Part shown: positions 51,532-59,220 of the stretch, one piece after another
Position numbering within the stretch: the stretch's first letter is position 1
Layout: each line of letters starts with the position of its first letter
Source: Dyadobacter jiangsuensis
GTDB taxonomy: Bacteria; Bacteroidota; Bacteroidia; Cytophagales; Spirosomataceae
Length of the DNA: 64,000 bases
Direction of reading: 5' to 3'
Assembly: GCF_003014695.1 (NCBI RefSeq)
Contig: NZ_PYAS01000007.1
Location: forward strand, 62,001-126,000
The notes under the pieces: model-generated
Told to the model about the DNA's origin: nothing
Database searches by the model: none
What the model saw: only the letters and a program-made list of their open reading frames with translations
Position numbers and translations under genes: made by a program

Positions 51532-53482
51532 ACCGCAATTGCATGGTTTCAATGCTCAGCCCGGGACCGAATGCAGCGGCAAAAATGCGGTTACCCAAAT
51601 GCTCGGGCTTCGCTGTTTCGAGCACTTCTTTCAGGACAAACAGCACCGTAGGCGACGACATATTTCCGTAATTTTTAAGCACATTATAGGTAGGCCCGAG
51701 CAGACATTTGTCCAGTTCCAACGCCGTCGCGAAATCGTCTACAATGCGTTTCCCGCCCGGATGCACCGCCCAATGCCGGTAATCTTCCGGTTTAAGCCCC
51801 ACCGCTTTGAGCATAGGGCGGATATTCTCGCGGATCAGGTCGGGCACGTAGGAAGAGAGGTTCATGATAAAACCCGTTTCCGAAAGCTGCCACGCCATAT
51901 CAGAATACCCATTGTGCAGCACCATCGAATTAAAACCATCGATTTTCACCGGATGCAGATAGCGATCGTCCGGCTGCGACGAAACCAGCAATGCCGCCGC
52001 ACCATCGCCGAAAATCATATTGGAAAGCAGGTAATCGTCATTATACCGCTTCTGGAAATGGATCGTACAAAGCTCAGTACACACCACCAGCACCTTCGCG
52101 TTCGCATGGCTTTTACAAATGGCATCCGCGTTCTTCAACGCGAGAATGGCGGCATTGCACCCCATGAAATTCACGCTGCTACGCTGGATAGCCGGGTTCA
52201 ATCGCAACTCACGCATCAGTTCGACATCCAGTCCCGGCGCAAATAGTCCTGTGCAGGTAACGGTGATCAAATGGGTAATATTCCTTTTAATTTGTTCGAA
52301 ACCAGGGATTTGCTCTATGGCTTTGCGGGAGAGTGCGGTTGCATGCTTTTGATAAAGCTGCATCCGCTCGGAAAGCGTCGGCTCGGGCAGCAGCGTCGCA
52401 TTCCGATTAAAAAACTGGAATTCCTCGGGATTTCTATCAAAATCGGGGATCACGGAATAGCGCTTCTCAATGCCTGTTTTGGCGGCCACGATCCTGATTT
52501 TCCGGCGGGTATTCAGGTCGTCGGTCGATCGCAGGTAGAAATCGGTAAGCGTTTCCTGTGCATAACCATATTCGGGAACGGCTGTTTCAATAGAGGATAG
52601 ATAACTCAATGGAATTCTGTTGATAATAATTAAAACGATGAAACAACTATTCATGCAAATCGCCGCTACCCAGTTCATCCGCATGGTATTCCGAAAATTG
52701 GCTTGCCGGCGGTCTTTCCAAACCAGCGAAAACCATATCCCGAACCAGATCACAATAGGAATGAAAAACACCTGAACAATGTAAAAAATCATTCCAAGCT
52801 CCCTGGTCGTAAAGTACAAATAATAAAACACATTGCAGAGCACAAACATGGCCGCCGTGAATGCAAAAGTGCCGATATAACCCAATTTGTAGCTCAATGT
52901 GACCACTCCGTCGCGCAGGTCCTGCTCGTGCTGGTACACCTGTGTGAGCGGATACGCGCCTGCGATCTGGAAAGAGCACCCCAGCAATACGAAAATATTC
53001 GCCGTGTCGAGCCGCAACGCACCGCCCGAAATCCCGGCAATAGACATATAATAGGTAAATGCCCCCTGAAAAATCACCACCGTCAGAAAACCGAGGACAG
53101 GGTATTTTTTCAGCCTGATCTGCCGCGAACTATACGCTCTGGACGCCCCGATGTAAAGCACCAGACAAAACGCGAACAGTGTATTTACGAAAACGAGCGC
53201 CAGAACGGTTGCGGCAACATCCAAAAAAATCGTGAGGTAAAAAAGATCCCTGGTAGGAAGCGGCGGCTTTTCCAGTCCACCAATGCTGTCCTCGTCGCGG
53301 TCGACGTAGCTATTGTAACCGTTGCTGGCCGGGTAAACGAGAAAATGGATGATCAGGAAACTCCACAACGCCTGCCTGTGCACCACCACCTCCGCCTGGC
53401 TGTAAGCAAACAGAAACAGCGGCGCGAGGAAGAATGAGAATGGGATTCTCAGGAGCTTAATGGTGTTACGGTCGACGGGCAT
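51518..53482 (-). CDS. Fusion of UbiA prenyltransferase and type III polyketide synthase
   Basis: 654 residues in one frame. Residues 1-291 are a UbiA-type membrane prenyltransferase with about eight helices; the diphosphate-binding motif is Asn57-x3-Asp61-x3-Asp65 (NSYVDRDED), with Asp188/Asp191 in QDLRDGVVTLSYKLG as the second motif. Residues 292-654 (363 aa, full family length) are a type III PKS: Cys442 in NFMGCNAAIL, His574 in AVHPGGK, Asn607 in YGNMSS and the AFGPGLSIE loop. The PKS half begins at a TTG codon (52607-52609) that could serve as a start, but no stop separates the two parts. It should make a short polyketide and prenylate it at the membrane. First gene of a three-gene operon. 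Confidence 0.88.
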   Translation of the reverse strand: MPVDRNTIKLLRIPFSFFLAPLFLFAYSQAEVVVHRQALWSFLIIHFLVYPASNGYNSYVDRDEDSIGGLEKPPLPTRDLFYLTIFLDVAATVLALVFVNTLFAFCLVLYIGASRAYSSRQIRLKKYPVLGFLTVVIFQGAFTYYMSIAGISGGALRLDTANIFVLLGCSFQIAGAYPLTQVYQHEQDLRDGVVTLSYKLGYIGTFAFTAAMFVLCNVFYYLYFTTRELGMIFYIVQVFFIPIVIWFGIWFSLVWKDRRQANFRNTMRMNWVAAICMNSCFIVLIIINRIPLSYLSSIETAVPEYGYAQETLTDFYLRSTDDLNTRRKIRIVAAKTGIEKRYSVIPDFDRNPEEFQFFNRNATLLPEPTLSERMQLYQKHATALSRKAIEQIPGFEQIKRNITHLITVTCTGLFAPGLDVELMRELRLNPAIQRSSVNFMGCNAAILALKNADAICKSHANAKVLVVCTELCTIHFQKRYNDDYLLSNMIFGDGAAALLVSSQPDDRYLHPVKIDGFNSMVLHNGYSDMAWQLSETGFIMNLSSYVPDLIRENIRPMLKAVGLKPEDYRHWAVHPGGKRIVDDFATALELDKCLLGPTYNVLKNYGNMSSPTVLFVLKEVLETAKPEHLGNRIFAAAFGPGLSIETMQLRYVHA

Positions 53483-53510
53483 AGAGCAAGATAGCGAAAA
53501 AGGCTAAAAT

Positions 53511-53639
53511 GACCACCGACCATGGACCGCCGACCGCCGATTGCATTTTGCGACACGACAACGCCTGACTATTCATGACAACACTTGACCACACCAGCCC
53601 AACCCGCACTCGGCGGTCAGTCGTCGGCCGTCGGCGGTC
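53511..53639. repeat. Family A palindromic repeat, copy 2, with family B units in its loop
   Basis: Arms at 53511-53541 and 53611-53639 match copy 1 (GACCGCCGACC and TCGGCGGTC units). The loop holds four 10-base family B units at 53556-53595 (CGACAACGCC, TGACTATTCA, TGACAACACT, TGACCACACC). Confidence 0.75.
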
Positions 53640-53653
53640 AAACCGCGAACAAG

Positions 53654-54454
53654 TTACGCTTCCGCTCGCGTCGTAATGCGCAACTGATGCGTATTAAACA
53701 CCTGCGAATTGGGCGCTACGCTTTTGGTGAGGAAAACACTGCCGCCGATCACGCTGTTTTCACCGATAACAGTGTCGCCTCCCAGGATGGTTGTCCGCGC
53801 GTAAATGATGACGTTATCACCTACCGTGGGGTGGCGTTTGGTATTGTAGAGCTCTTTTGCAACCTGCAATGCACCCAAAGTGACACCCTGGTAAATGCTC
53901 ACATTCTTTCCGATCATCGAAGTAGCACCGATCACAATGCCGGTGCCGTGATCAATCATAAACGGCACGCCAATGGTGGCTTCCGGGTGAATATCAACGC
54001 CCGTTTTGCCGTGTGCATATTCCGTGAGAATGCGCGGCAGCACGGGAATTTGCAGGATGCTCAGGTAATTGGCAATGCGGTAAACCGCTATCGCGTAAAA
54101 GCCCGGGTAAGAGACGATCACTTCATTGACGCTCGTTGCTGCCGGGTCATATTCATAAATTTTGCTGGCGTCGAGGCGCAGGTTCTTGTAAATCGCTTCC
54201 AGCTCGTCGTAAAAAGAAGCCACTTTTTGTTCGATGGCTACTTTTTTCGGATCGAGGTAACTGAGCAGTATATTTTCAAGATCGATCTGATTTTTCTTTA
54301 AAATCCCTTCATAGGAGGTCTTTTTGGGCAAATTGTTGCTCGGAAAAAGAAAATGGATCAGGTCGTCGAGCCAGGCTGTGGCATCATGCCAGGAGGGAGT
54401 CGCCTCCCATTCGGCATGATGCGTTTTTTTAAGAAGATCGATGAGTGATGACAT
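53654..54454 (-). CDS. cysE: Serine O-acetyltransferase (CysE/EpsC-like)
   Basis: 266 residues. An alpha-helical N-terminal domain is followed by a left-handed beta helix of hexapeptide repeats: GVDIHPEATIGVPFMIDHGTGIVIGATSMIGKNVSIYQGVTLGA. The catalytic His is in MIDHGTG. It makes O-acetylserine from serine and acetyl-CoA for cysteine synthesis. It is last in the encapsulin operon, 14 bases after the desulfurase gene. Serine acetyltransferase is a known companion of Family 2A encapsulins. Confidence 0.92.
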   Translation of the reverse strand: MSSLIDLLKKTHHAEWEATPSWHDATAWLDDLIHFLFPSNNLPKKTSYEGILKKNQIDLENILLSYLDPKKVAIEQKVASFYDELEAIYKNLRLDASKIYEYDPAATSVNEVIVSYPGFYAIAVYRIANYLSILQIPVLPRILTEYAHGKTGVDIHPEATIGVPFMIDHGTGIVIGATSMIGKNVSIYQGVTLGALQVAKELYNTKRHPTVGDNVIIYARTTILGGDTVIGENSVIGGSVFLTKSVAPNSQVFNTHQLRITTRAEA

Positions 54455-54468
54455 GCGGTATTGCGAAT

Positions 54469-56388
54469 CTATGCTCTGCGGCCCCTGCCGCTTGCTGCGA
54501 GCCGGTGCAGCGTAGCCACGAGCACGTCTATCTCCTCGCAGGTATTATAAAATGCCAGAGAAGGGCGCACGGTGGTTTCGAGGCCGAACCTTCTCAGGAT
54601 AGGCTGCGCGCAGTGGTGGCCGGAGCGCACCGCGATGCCTTCCTTGTTGAGCGCCGCTCCCACTTCCTCGGTTTTATAGCCGTCCAAAACGAATGACAGT
54701 ACCGACGCTTTTTCCTTCGCCGTCCCGATCAGGCGCAGTCCCGGCACATTTTTCATCAAGCCGGTCGCGTATTCGAGCAGGAAATGTTCGTACTGGTGGA
54801 TATTTTCGATACCGAGTTGGTTTACATAATCCAGTGCCGCACCGAGGCCAACCGCATCGGCGATGTTGCCCGTACCCGCCTCGAAGCGAGAGGGAGCATT
54901 ATGGTATTGAATATGCCCGAATGTCACGTCCACGATCATATTCCCTCCGCCCTGCCATGGTTGCGTGGTGTTCAGGATTTCCTCTTTTCCGTACAAAGCG
55001 CCAATCCCCGTCGGGCCGAAAACCTTGTGACCCGAGAAAACAAACCAATCGCAGTTGAGGCCGGTCACGTCCGTGCGCAGGTGCGAAACGGATTGGGCGC
55101 CATCGAGCAGTACTTTCGCCCCGACGGAATGCGCCATTTCGATGATCTGCTTCGCAGGTGTTACGGTTCCCAAGGCATTCGAAACCTGTGTAAAGGACAC
55201 GAGTTTGGTTTTCGGGTTCAATAATCCGGCATAAGCGTCGAGCAAAATCTGACCATCGTCGTCGACGGGGATCACGCGCAATACCAGCCCTTTCTTATCG
55301 GCCAACTGCTTCCAGGGAACAATATTCGCGTGGTGTTCGAGGTGGCTTACGATAATTTCGTCGCCTGCACTCAAATTCTGATCCCCCCAGGTTTTGGCTA
55401 CGAGGTTAATCGCCTCGGTGGTACCCCGCACAAACACGATCTCATTCACCGACCTGGCATTCACAAACGCCCTCACTTTCTCGCGCGCGGCCTCGTAGGC
55501 ATCCGTCGCGCGGGCAGCGAGCTCGTGCGCGGCGCGATGGATATTGGAATTTTCGTGTTCATAGAAGTAACTGACCCGATCGATCACCTGTTTGGGCTTC
55601 TGGGTAGTAGCCGCGTTGTCGAACCAAATGAGTGGCTTGCCATTCACCCGCTCCTTAAATATCGGAAAATCTCTTCGGACGCGGTTTACATCGAAAGGTA
55701 TCTTGCCGATCGGGCTCTGCACGGAACGGCCCAACTGGTCGTGATCGTTGCCAACATGGATATTACCGAATGAAAATGGCGAAAAACTATGCGGCAAAAA
55801 GTTGGCAGCACCCGGGATATGCGGCTTTTCCGTAAAATTTTCATTCAGAAAATAATAGGATGGTAGCGATGGCGACGCACCTGAGTAAGGTAAATGCGCG
55901 GAGCTCCCAAAATTCGGAAGCCTGCTGAATACGTCTGTCAAATCATGCTGATTGTCCTGATAAGGCAATGCCGGATTCTTCTGGCCGGCCGGCGTTTGGC
56001 CGGTAGGCACCTGGCCGGTAGGCACCTGCCCAGCCGGCGAAATACCTACACCTGCGGCGGATGGTGGGACATGGCCATCGGTAAAATGCGGATCGGGCAA
56101 GCTCGTTTGCGGCTCGCTCAAATCAAAATCCTGATGCGATTGCGAATATGAATTCGAGGGCGATTCCCCGCCTCCGAACTCCTGATGAATGATCCCCAGC
56201 ATCTTTTGCGCCCTCGGATGGTCTTCAAGGTGCGGCGAGAATACAGGAGACGGCATTTCGCCCGGCAATGCCTTGAAAAGCTCGTTGGCAAGCCGCTCCA
56301 AGGCACCGGCATCGGGCAAATTACCCGAAGTGCCGCCCGGAAATCCTGCTGGAATGCCGTCTGGCAGACCGTCAATATTTGTATTCAT
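54469..56388 (-). CDS. Encapsulin cargo cysteine desulfurase (SufS-like with N-terminal targeting extension)
   Basis: 639 residues. The first about 230 are Pro/Gly/Ser/Gln-rich, disordered, with an internal repeat (GQVPTGQVPTGQTPAGQ) and short hydrophobic motifs such as LERLANELFKAL. The catalytic domain starts near 232 (FDVNRVRRDFPIF) and shows the PLP Lys in SGHKVFGPTGIG, FDNAATTQKPKQV, and the catalytic Cys593 in RSGHHCAQP. Ordinary SufS is about 405 residues, so the extension is extra. In Synechococcus SrpI a similar extension of about 225 residues targets the desulfurase inside the shell. It overlaps the shell gene by 17 bases. Confidence 0.93.
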   Translation of the reverse strand: MNTNIDGLPDGIPAGFPGGTSGNLPDAGALERLANELFKALPGEMPSPVFSPHLEDHPRAQKMLGIIHQEFGGGESPSNSYSQSHQDFDLSEPQTSLPDPHFTDGHVPPSAAGVGISPAGQVPTGQVPTGQTPAGQKNPALPYQDNQHDLTDVFSRLPNFGSSAHLPYSGASPSLPSYYFLNENFTEKPHIPGAANFLPHSFSPFSFGNIHVGNDHDQLGRSVQSPIGKIPFDVNRVRRDFPIFKERVNGKPLIWFDNAATTQKPKQVIDRVSYFYEHENSNIHRAAHELAARATDAYEAAREKVRAFVNARSVNEIVFVRGTTEAINLVAKTWGDQNLSAGDEIIVSHLEHHANIVPWKQLADKKGLVLRVIPVDDDGQILLDAYAGLLNPKTKLVSFTQVSNALGTVTPAKQIIEMAHSVGAKVLLDGAQSVSHLRTDVTGLNCDWFVFSGHKVFGPTGIGALYGKEEILNTTQPWQGGGNMIVDVTFGHIQYHNAPSRFEAGTGNIADAVGLGAALDYVNQLGIENIHQYEHFLLEYATGLMKNVPGLRLIGTAKEKASVLSFVLDGYKTEEVGAALNKEGIAVRSGHHCAQPILRRFGLETTVRPSLAFYNTCEEIDVLVATLHRLAASGRGRRA

Positions 56389-57292
56389 GGTAGTTACCGA
56401 TTTCTACATCCTCCAAAACCGCAATCGCGTCGTCGACCAGCACGGCCAGCGAGCAGTACAGCGACACCAGATACGAGGCAATGGCCTTGTCGTTGATGCC
56501 CATAAAGCGGACAGAAAGCCCCGGCGACTGCTCACCCGGCAAACCCGGTTGGTACAACCCTACTACCCCCTGGCGGCTTTCGCCGGTACGGAGCAAAAGG
56601 ATTTTCGTTTTGCCGTTTTCGATAGGTACTTTATCGGAGGGAATCAGTGGAATGCCTCGCCATGTAATGAATTGGGAACCAAAAAGCGAGATCGTCGGAG
56701 GGGGAACGCCCTTGCGTGTACACTCGCGGCCGAACGCGGCAATGGCTTTGGGATGCAACAGGAAGAAGCCGGGCTCTTTCCATACTTTGGTAAGCAGCTC
56801 GTCCAGATCGTCCGGCGTCGGCGGGCCGAGGCGTGTTGAAATCTTCTGTTTGTCGGCGATGCTCGAAAGCAGGCCGTACTCACCATTGTTGATCAGCTCA
56901 CTTTCCTGGCGCTCCTTAATGCTTTCGATGGTCAGGCGCAGCTGTTCGCTGATCTGGTTGTAAGGTTTGCTGTACAAATCCGATACGCGGGTGTGCACGT
57001 CGAGCACCGTGTTCACGGCCGTCAGGTTATACTCGCGCGGGTTCTCAACGTAATCGATAAAGGTATGCGGCAACTCACGTTCATTACGGCGAGAGCAATC
57101 TACTTCCGCAGTGCTACCTTCTTTTACTTTATTCAGACGGTACACGCCGGATTCAACGGGGATCCAGTTGAGCAAATGCGTCAGCCAGCGCGGTGTGATC
57201 GCCTCGAATTGAGGCACCGTACGGGTTGCGATCGCTAACTGCCGTGCTGCCACGTCACCGAGCGCAGTTTGATTTTGGTTTAACTTGGCCAT
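56372..57292 (-). CDS. Family 2A encapsulin shell protein (SrpI-like)
   Basis: 306 residues with the HK97-type SrpI pattern: ALGDVAARQLAIATRTVPQFEAITPRWL at the N-terminus, IPVESGVYRLNKV, and WKEPGFFLLHPKAIAAFGREC, GIPLIPSDKVPIENGKTKILLLRTGE and GVVGLYQPGLPGEQ in the core. Shell proteins of this family form cages of about 24 nm that hold cysteine desulfurase and respond to sulfur starvation in cyanobacteria. First gene of the operon shell-desulfurase-cysE. No cyclic-nucleotide-binding insert (a Family 2B mark) is seen. Confidence 0.93.
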   Translation of the reverse strand: MAKLNQNQTALGDVAARQLAIATRTVPQFEAITPRWLTHLLNWIPVESGVYRLNKVKEGSTAEVDCSRRNERELPHTFIDYVENPREYNLTAVNTVLDVHTRVSDLYSKPYNQISEQLRLTIESIKERQESELINNGEYGLLSSIADKQKISTRLGPPTPDDLDELLTKVWKEPGFFLLHPKAIAAFGRECTRKGVPPPTISLFGSQFITWRGIPLIPSDKVPIENGKTKILLLRTGESRQGVVGLYQPGLPGEQSPGLSVRFMGINDKAIASYLVSLYCSLAVLVDDAIAVLEDVEIGNYHEYKY

Positions 57293-57692
57293 TCTGTATT
57301 TGATTATTAATGAGAAACGAGCTGCATTGCGCCACCAGGTATTGCCAGAGCGCGGCCGGATTAACGATCACAAACATACGTGAACTATAAATCAGGCATT
57401 TAAAGAACCCCATAACCTGCCACCAGCCGTTTGCCACCTCATTTCTCAAATCGGCCAGCCTCCATAGATTATACCAAGATACTCTTTTCATTCATCAAAC
57501 ACCAGAAATAATATGCTCAAAAACCAACCGACCACAGACTAAAATTTGGCTCATTCCCCTATCGTTTTTATAGAATTCGTGGATTGATCGATTCGAAAGC
57601 TTACTACTAAAAATATTCTATATAAATTCGATAGACTTTATATTATATTAACTTTTTTGCTAGCTTTGGACTTCTCATTCTATCATTTTATT
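57293..57692. other. AT-rich divergent gap upstream of the encapsulin operon
   Basis: 400 bases with no convincing gene. Minus-strand TATGTTTG at 57371-57378 fits the -7 consensus about 80 bases before the shell ATG, without a clear -33. On the plus strand TAGCTTTG at 57661-57668 is a -7 candidate for the zinc-ribbon gene. Confidence 0.5.
57371..57378 (-). promoter_or_regulatory. Candidate -7 promoter element of the encapsulin operon
   Basis: Minus-strand TATGTTTG (TAnnTTTG), about 80 bases upstream of the shell ATG; no -33 TTG at the right distance. Confidence 0.4.
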
Positions 57693-58142
57693 ATGCAAGC
57701 GGGCAATCTGATCGACATTTACAAGAACGAAACCATCGCGACGGAGGCATTCAAGGATTTCAGGTTACGACGGGGAATCACCTGCAAGAAATGCGGCGGT
57801 ACCCATCATTACTGGCTCGCGCCCAAGCAGCAGTTTCAATGCAAGCAATGCCGGTTCCGCACCACGTTACAAAGCGGCACCGTGCTCGAAGGCAGCAAAC
57901 TCCCGATCTCCTACTTTTTCATCGCCGTATATATGATCCTGAAAAAGGGCAATACATTCACGATCCAGGACTTCCAGGAAGAAACCGGCCATAAATACTA
58001 CGAGCCGCTTTACGATTTCATCCGAAAGGTCCGTACCTACCTGAATGCGAACGATCCGAATACCGTCCTGATTGATCTCGTGGAATTATTCAACTACCAT
58101 TTGGTAAGTCGGAAATTTCAGGAACGGGTCGTGCACGATTAA
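57693..58142 (+). CDS. Stand-alone IS1595-type zinc-ribbon protein
   Basis: About 149 residues from the ATG at 57693 (MQAGNLIDIYKNE); an upstream ATG at 57657 is less likely. CKKCGG and CKQCRF, 17 residues apart, form the zinc ribbon of IS1595/ISXO2 transposases, followed by TTLQSGTVLEGSKLPISYFF as in those enzymes. The DDE catalytic domain that would follow is absent: the protein ends after about 60 more residues. No inverted repeats or target duplications were found, so it is a domesticated or truncated derivative, possibly a DNA-binding regulator. It overlaps the convergent lipoprotein gene by 4 bases. Confidence 0.72.
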   Translation: MQAGNLIDIYKNETIATEAFKDFRLRRGITCKKCGGTHHYWLAPKQQFQCKQCRFRTTLQSGTVLEGSKLPISYFFIAVYMILKKGNTFTIQDFQEETGHKYYEPLYDFIRKVRTYLNANDPNTVLIDLVELFNYHLVSRKFQERVVHD

Positions 58143-58603
58143 TAGGTTTTTGTAAAACTGTTGTCGGCATAACGCACTTCGCCGTCTTTCACTTTCACGT
58201 AGGCACGGTAAGACAGGGCGTGCATATTTGTAGGGAAACCGATTTTAAATGTTTCGGTATTCGAGCCGAGTTTGGCCGTCCCTTTGAATTTCGCTACCGG
58301 GTATGGCCCGTCTACGACAAGGTCCACGGAGGTAGTTGCAGGCAGGAATGCATACACAACGCCAAACTCCTCGACTGCGATGTTCCCGAATTTTTCAAAA
58401 TTGACATCGAAAGTCTCGATCACACCGCCCAGCACATGGAAAGTAGCCGGGCCGGTATGAATTTCCGGAAAAACCTTCTCCTGAGGTTTGGGATCGTTCT
58501 TATGCGTATGGTTGGTACACGAGAGCGCGAGCGCAAAAAACGACAGAATAGCTAAAAGTAAAAATGGGCGTGTACACTGAATGTGAATAGGATTGCTTTT
58601 CAT
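58139..58603 (-). CDS. Small lipoprotein of unknown function, paralogue 1
   Basis: 154 residues. The N-terminus has a hydrophobic segment and lipobox LALSC, so Cys29 is probably lipidated. The mature part contains VIETFDVNFEKFGNIAVEEFGVVYAFLP and ALSYRAYVKVKDGEVRYADNSFTKTY, which the next gene shares almost exactly. The latter segment reads like a short fibronectin-type repeat common in Bacteroidota surface lipoproteins. Function unknown. Confidence 0.8.
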   Translation of the reverse strand: MKSNPIHIQCTRPFLLLAILSFFALALSCTNHTHKNDPKPQEKVFPEIHTGPATFHVLGGVIETFDVNFEKFGNIAVEEFGVVYAFLPATTSVDLVVDGPYPVAKFKGTAKLGSNTETFKIGFPTNMHALSYRAYVKVKDGEVRYADNSFTKTY

Positions 58604-58717
58604 AATCGCGTTTTGTTTTTGAGCAATTATAGCATCCCAAGATCACCCACCTGTAACACATCCACCAAGCGGCAACCGTTCGATTAGCTGCCGGTTCGAT
58701 TCAGATTAAAAGCAGTA

Positions 58718-59176
58718 TCAATAAGTTTTGTTAAGCCGGTTAGTCGCATAACGCACCTCTCCGCCGACCACCTTTGCGTAGGCCCGGTAGGATAATGCAT
58801 GCATACCGGCTGGAAAATCGACGTTGAAAGTTTCCGTATTGATACCGATCCGCGGCGCATTCTTGAATTTGGCCGTAGGATAAGCCCCGCCGATGACGAG
58901 GTTCACCCCGGTAGTATCAGGCAAAAACGCATATACAATGCCATACTCCTCGATCGGCACATTTCCGAGGCTTGTAAAACTGAGGCTGAAATTTTCTACC
59001 CGGTCTCCGGACGTGCTAAAAGAAGCCGGATTAGTCTGAATTTGGGGAAGTAACCTATCCGGCGCGGGAGTCGGGTTGTATTTTGGAGCACAGGATACCG
59101 CGACCAGCGTCACTAGCAGGCTGATCAACACAGAAAGAGGCTTGCGGTTGGTAAGTTGGTGAATGAAGAGCATCAT
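58718..59176 (-). CDS. Small lipoprotein of unknown function, paralogue 2
   Basis: About 152 residues from the ATG at 59176; a TTG start at 59179 is also open. A lipobox (VAVSC) follows the signal peptide. VENFSLSFTSLGNVPIEEYGIVYAFLPDTTGVNLV and HALSYRAYAKVVGGEVRYATNRLNKTY line up with the downstream gene throughout, so the pair arose by tandem duplication. The gap 58604-58717 holds nothing else. Confidence 0.8.
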   Translation of the reverse strand: MMLFIHQLTNRKPLSVLISLLVTLVAVSCAPKYNPTPAPDRLLPQIQTNPASFSTSGDRVENFSLSFTSLGNVPIEEYGIVYAFLPDTTGVNLVIGGAYPTAKFKNAPRIGINTETFNVDFPAGMHALSYRAYAKVVGGEVRYATNRLNKTY

Positions 59177-59220
59177 CAATTTTTTTTCAGCATTTATAAA
59201 TCTTAACTCTCAAGACACAT

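Noticed and set aside
57255..57491. 78-codon minus-strand frame upstream of the shell gene
   Set aside because: It overlaps the encapsulin start and lies in AT-rich promoter sequence, with no homology pattern.
57293..58142. A complete IS1595 insertion sequence around the zinc-ribbon gene
   Set aside because: No DDE domain, no terminal inverted repeats and no target duplication could be seen.
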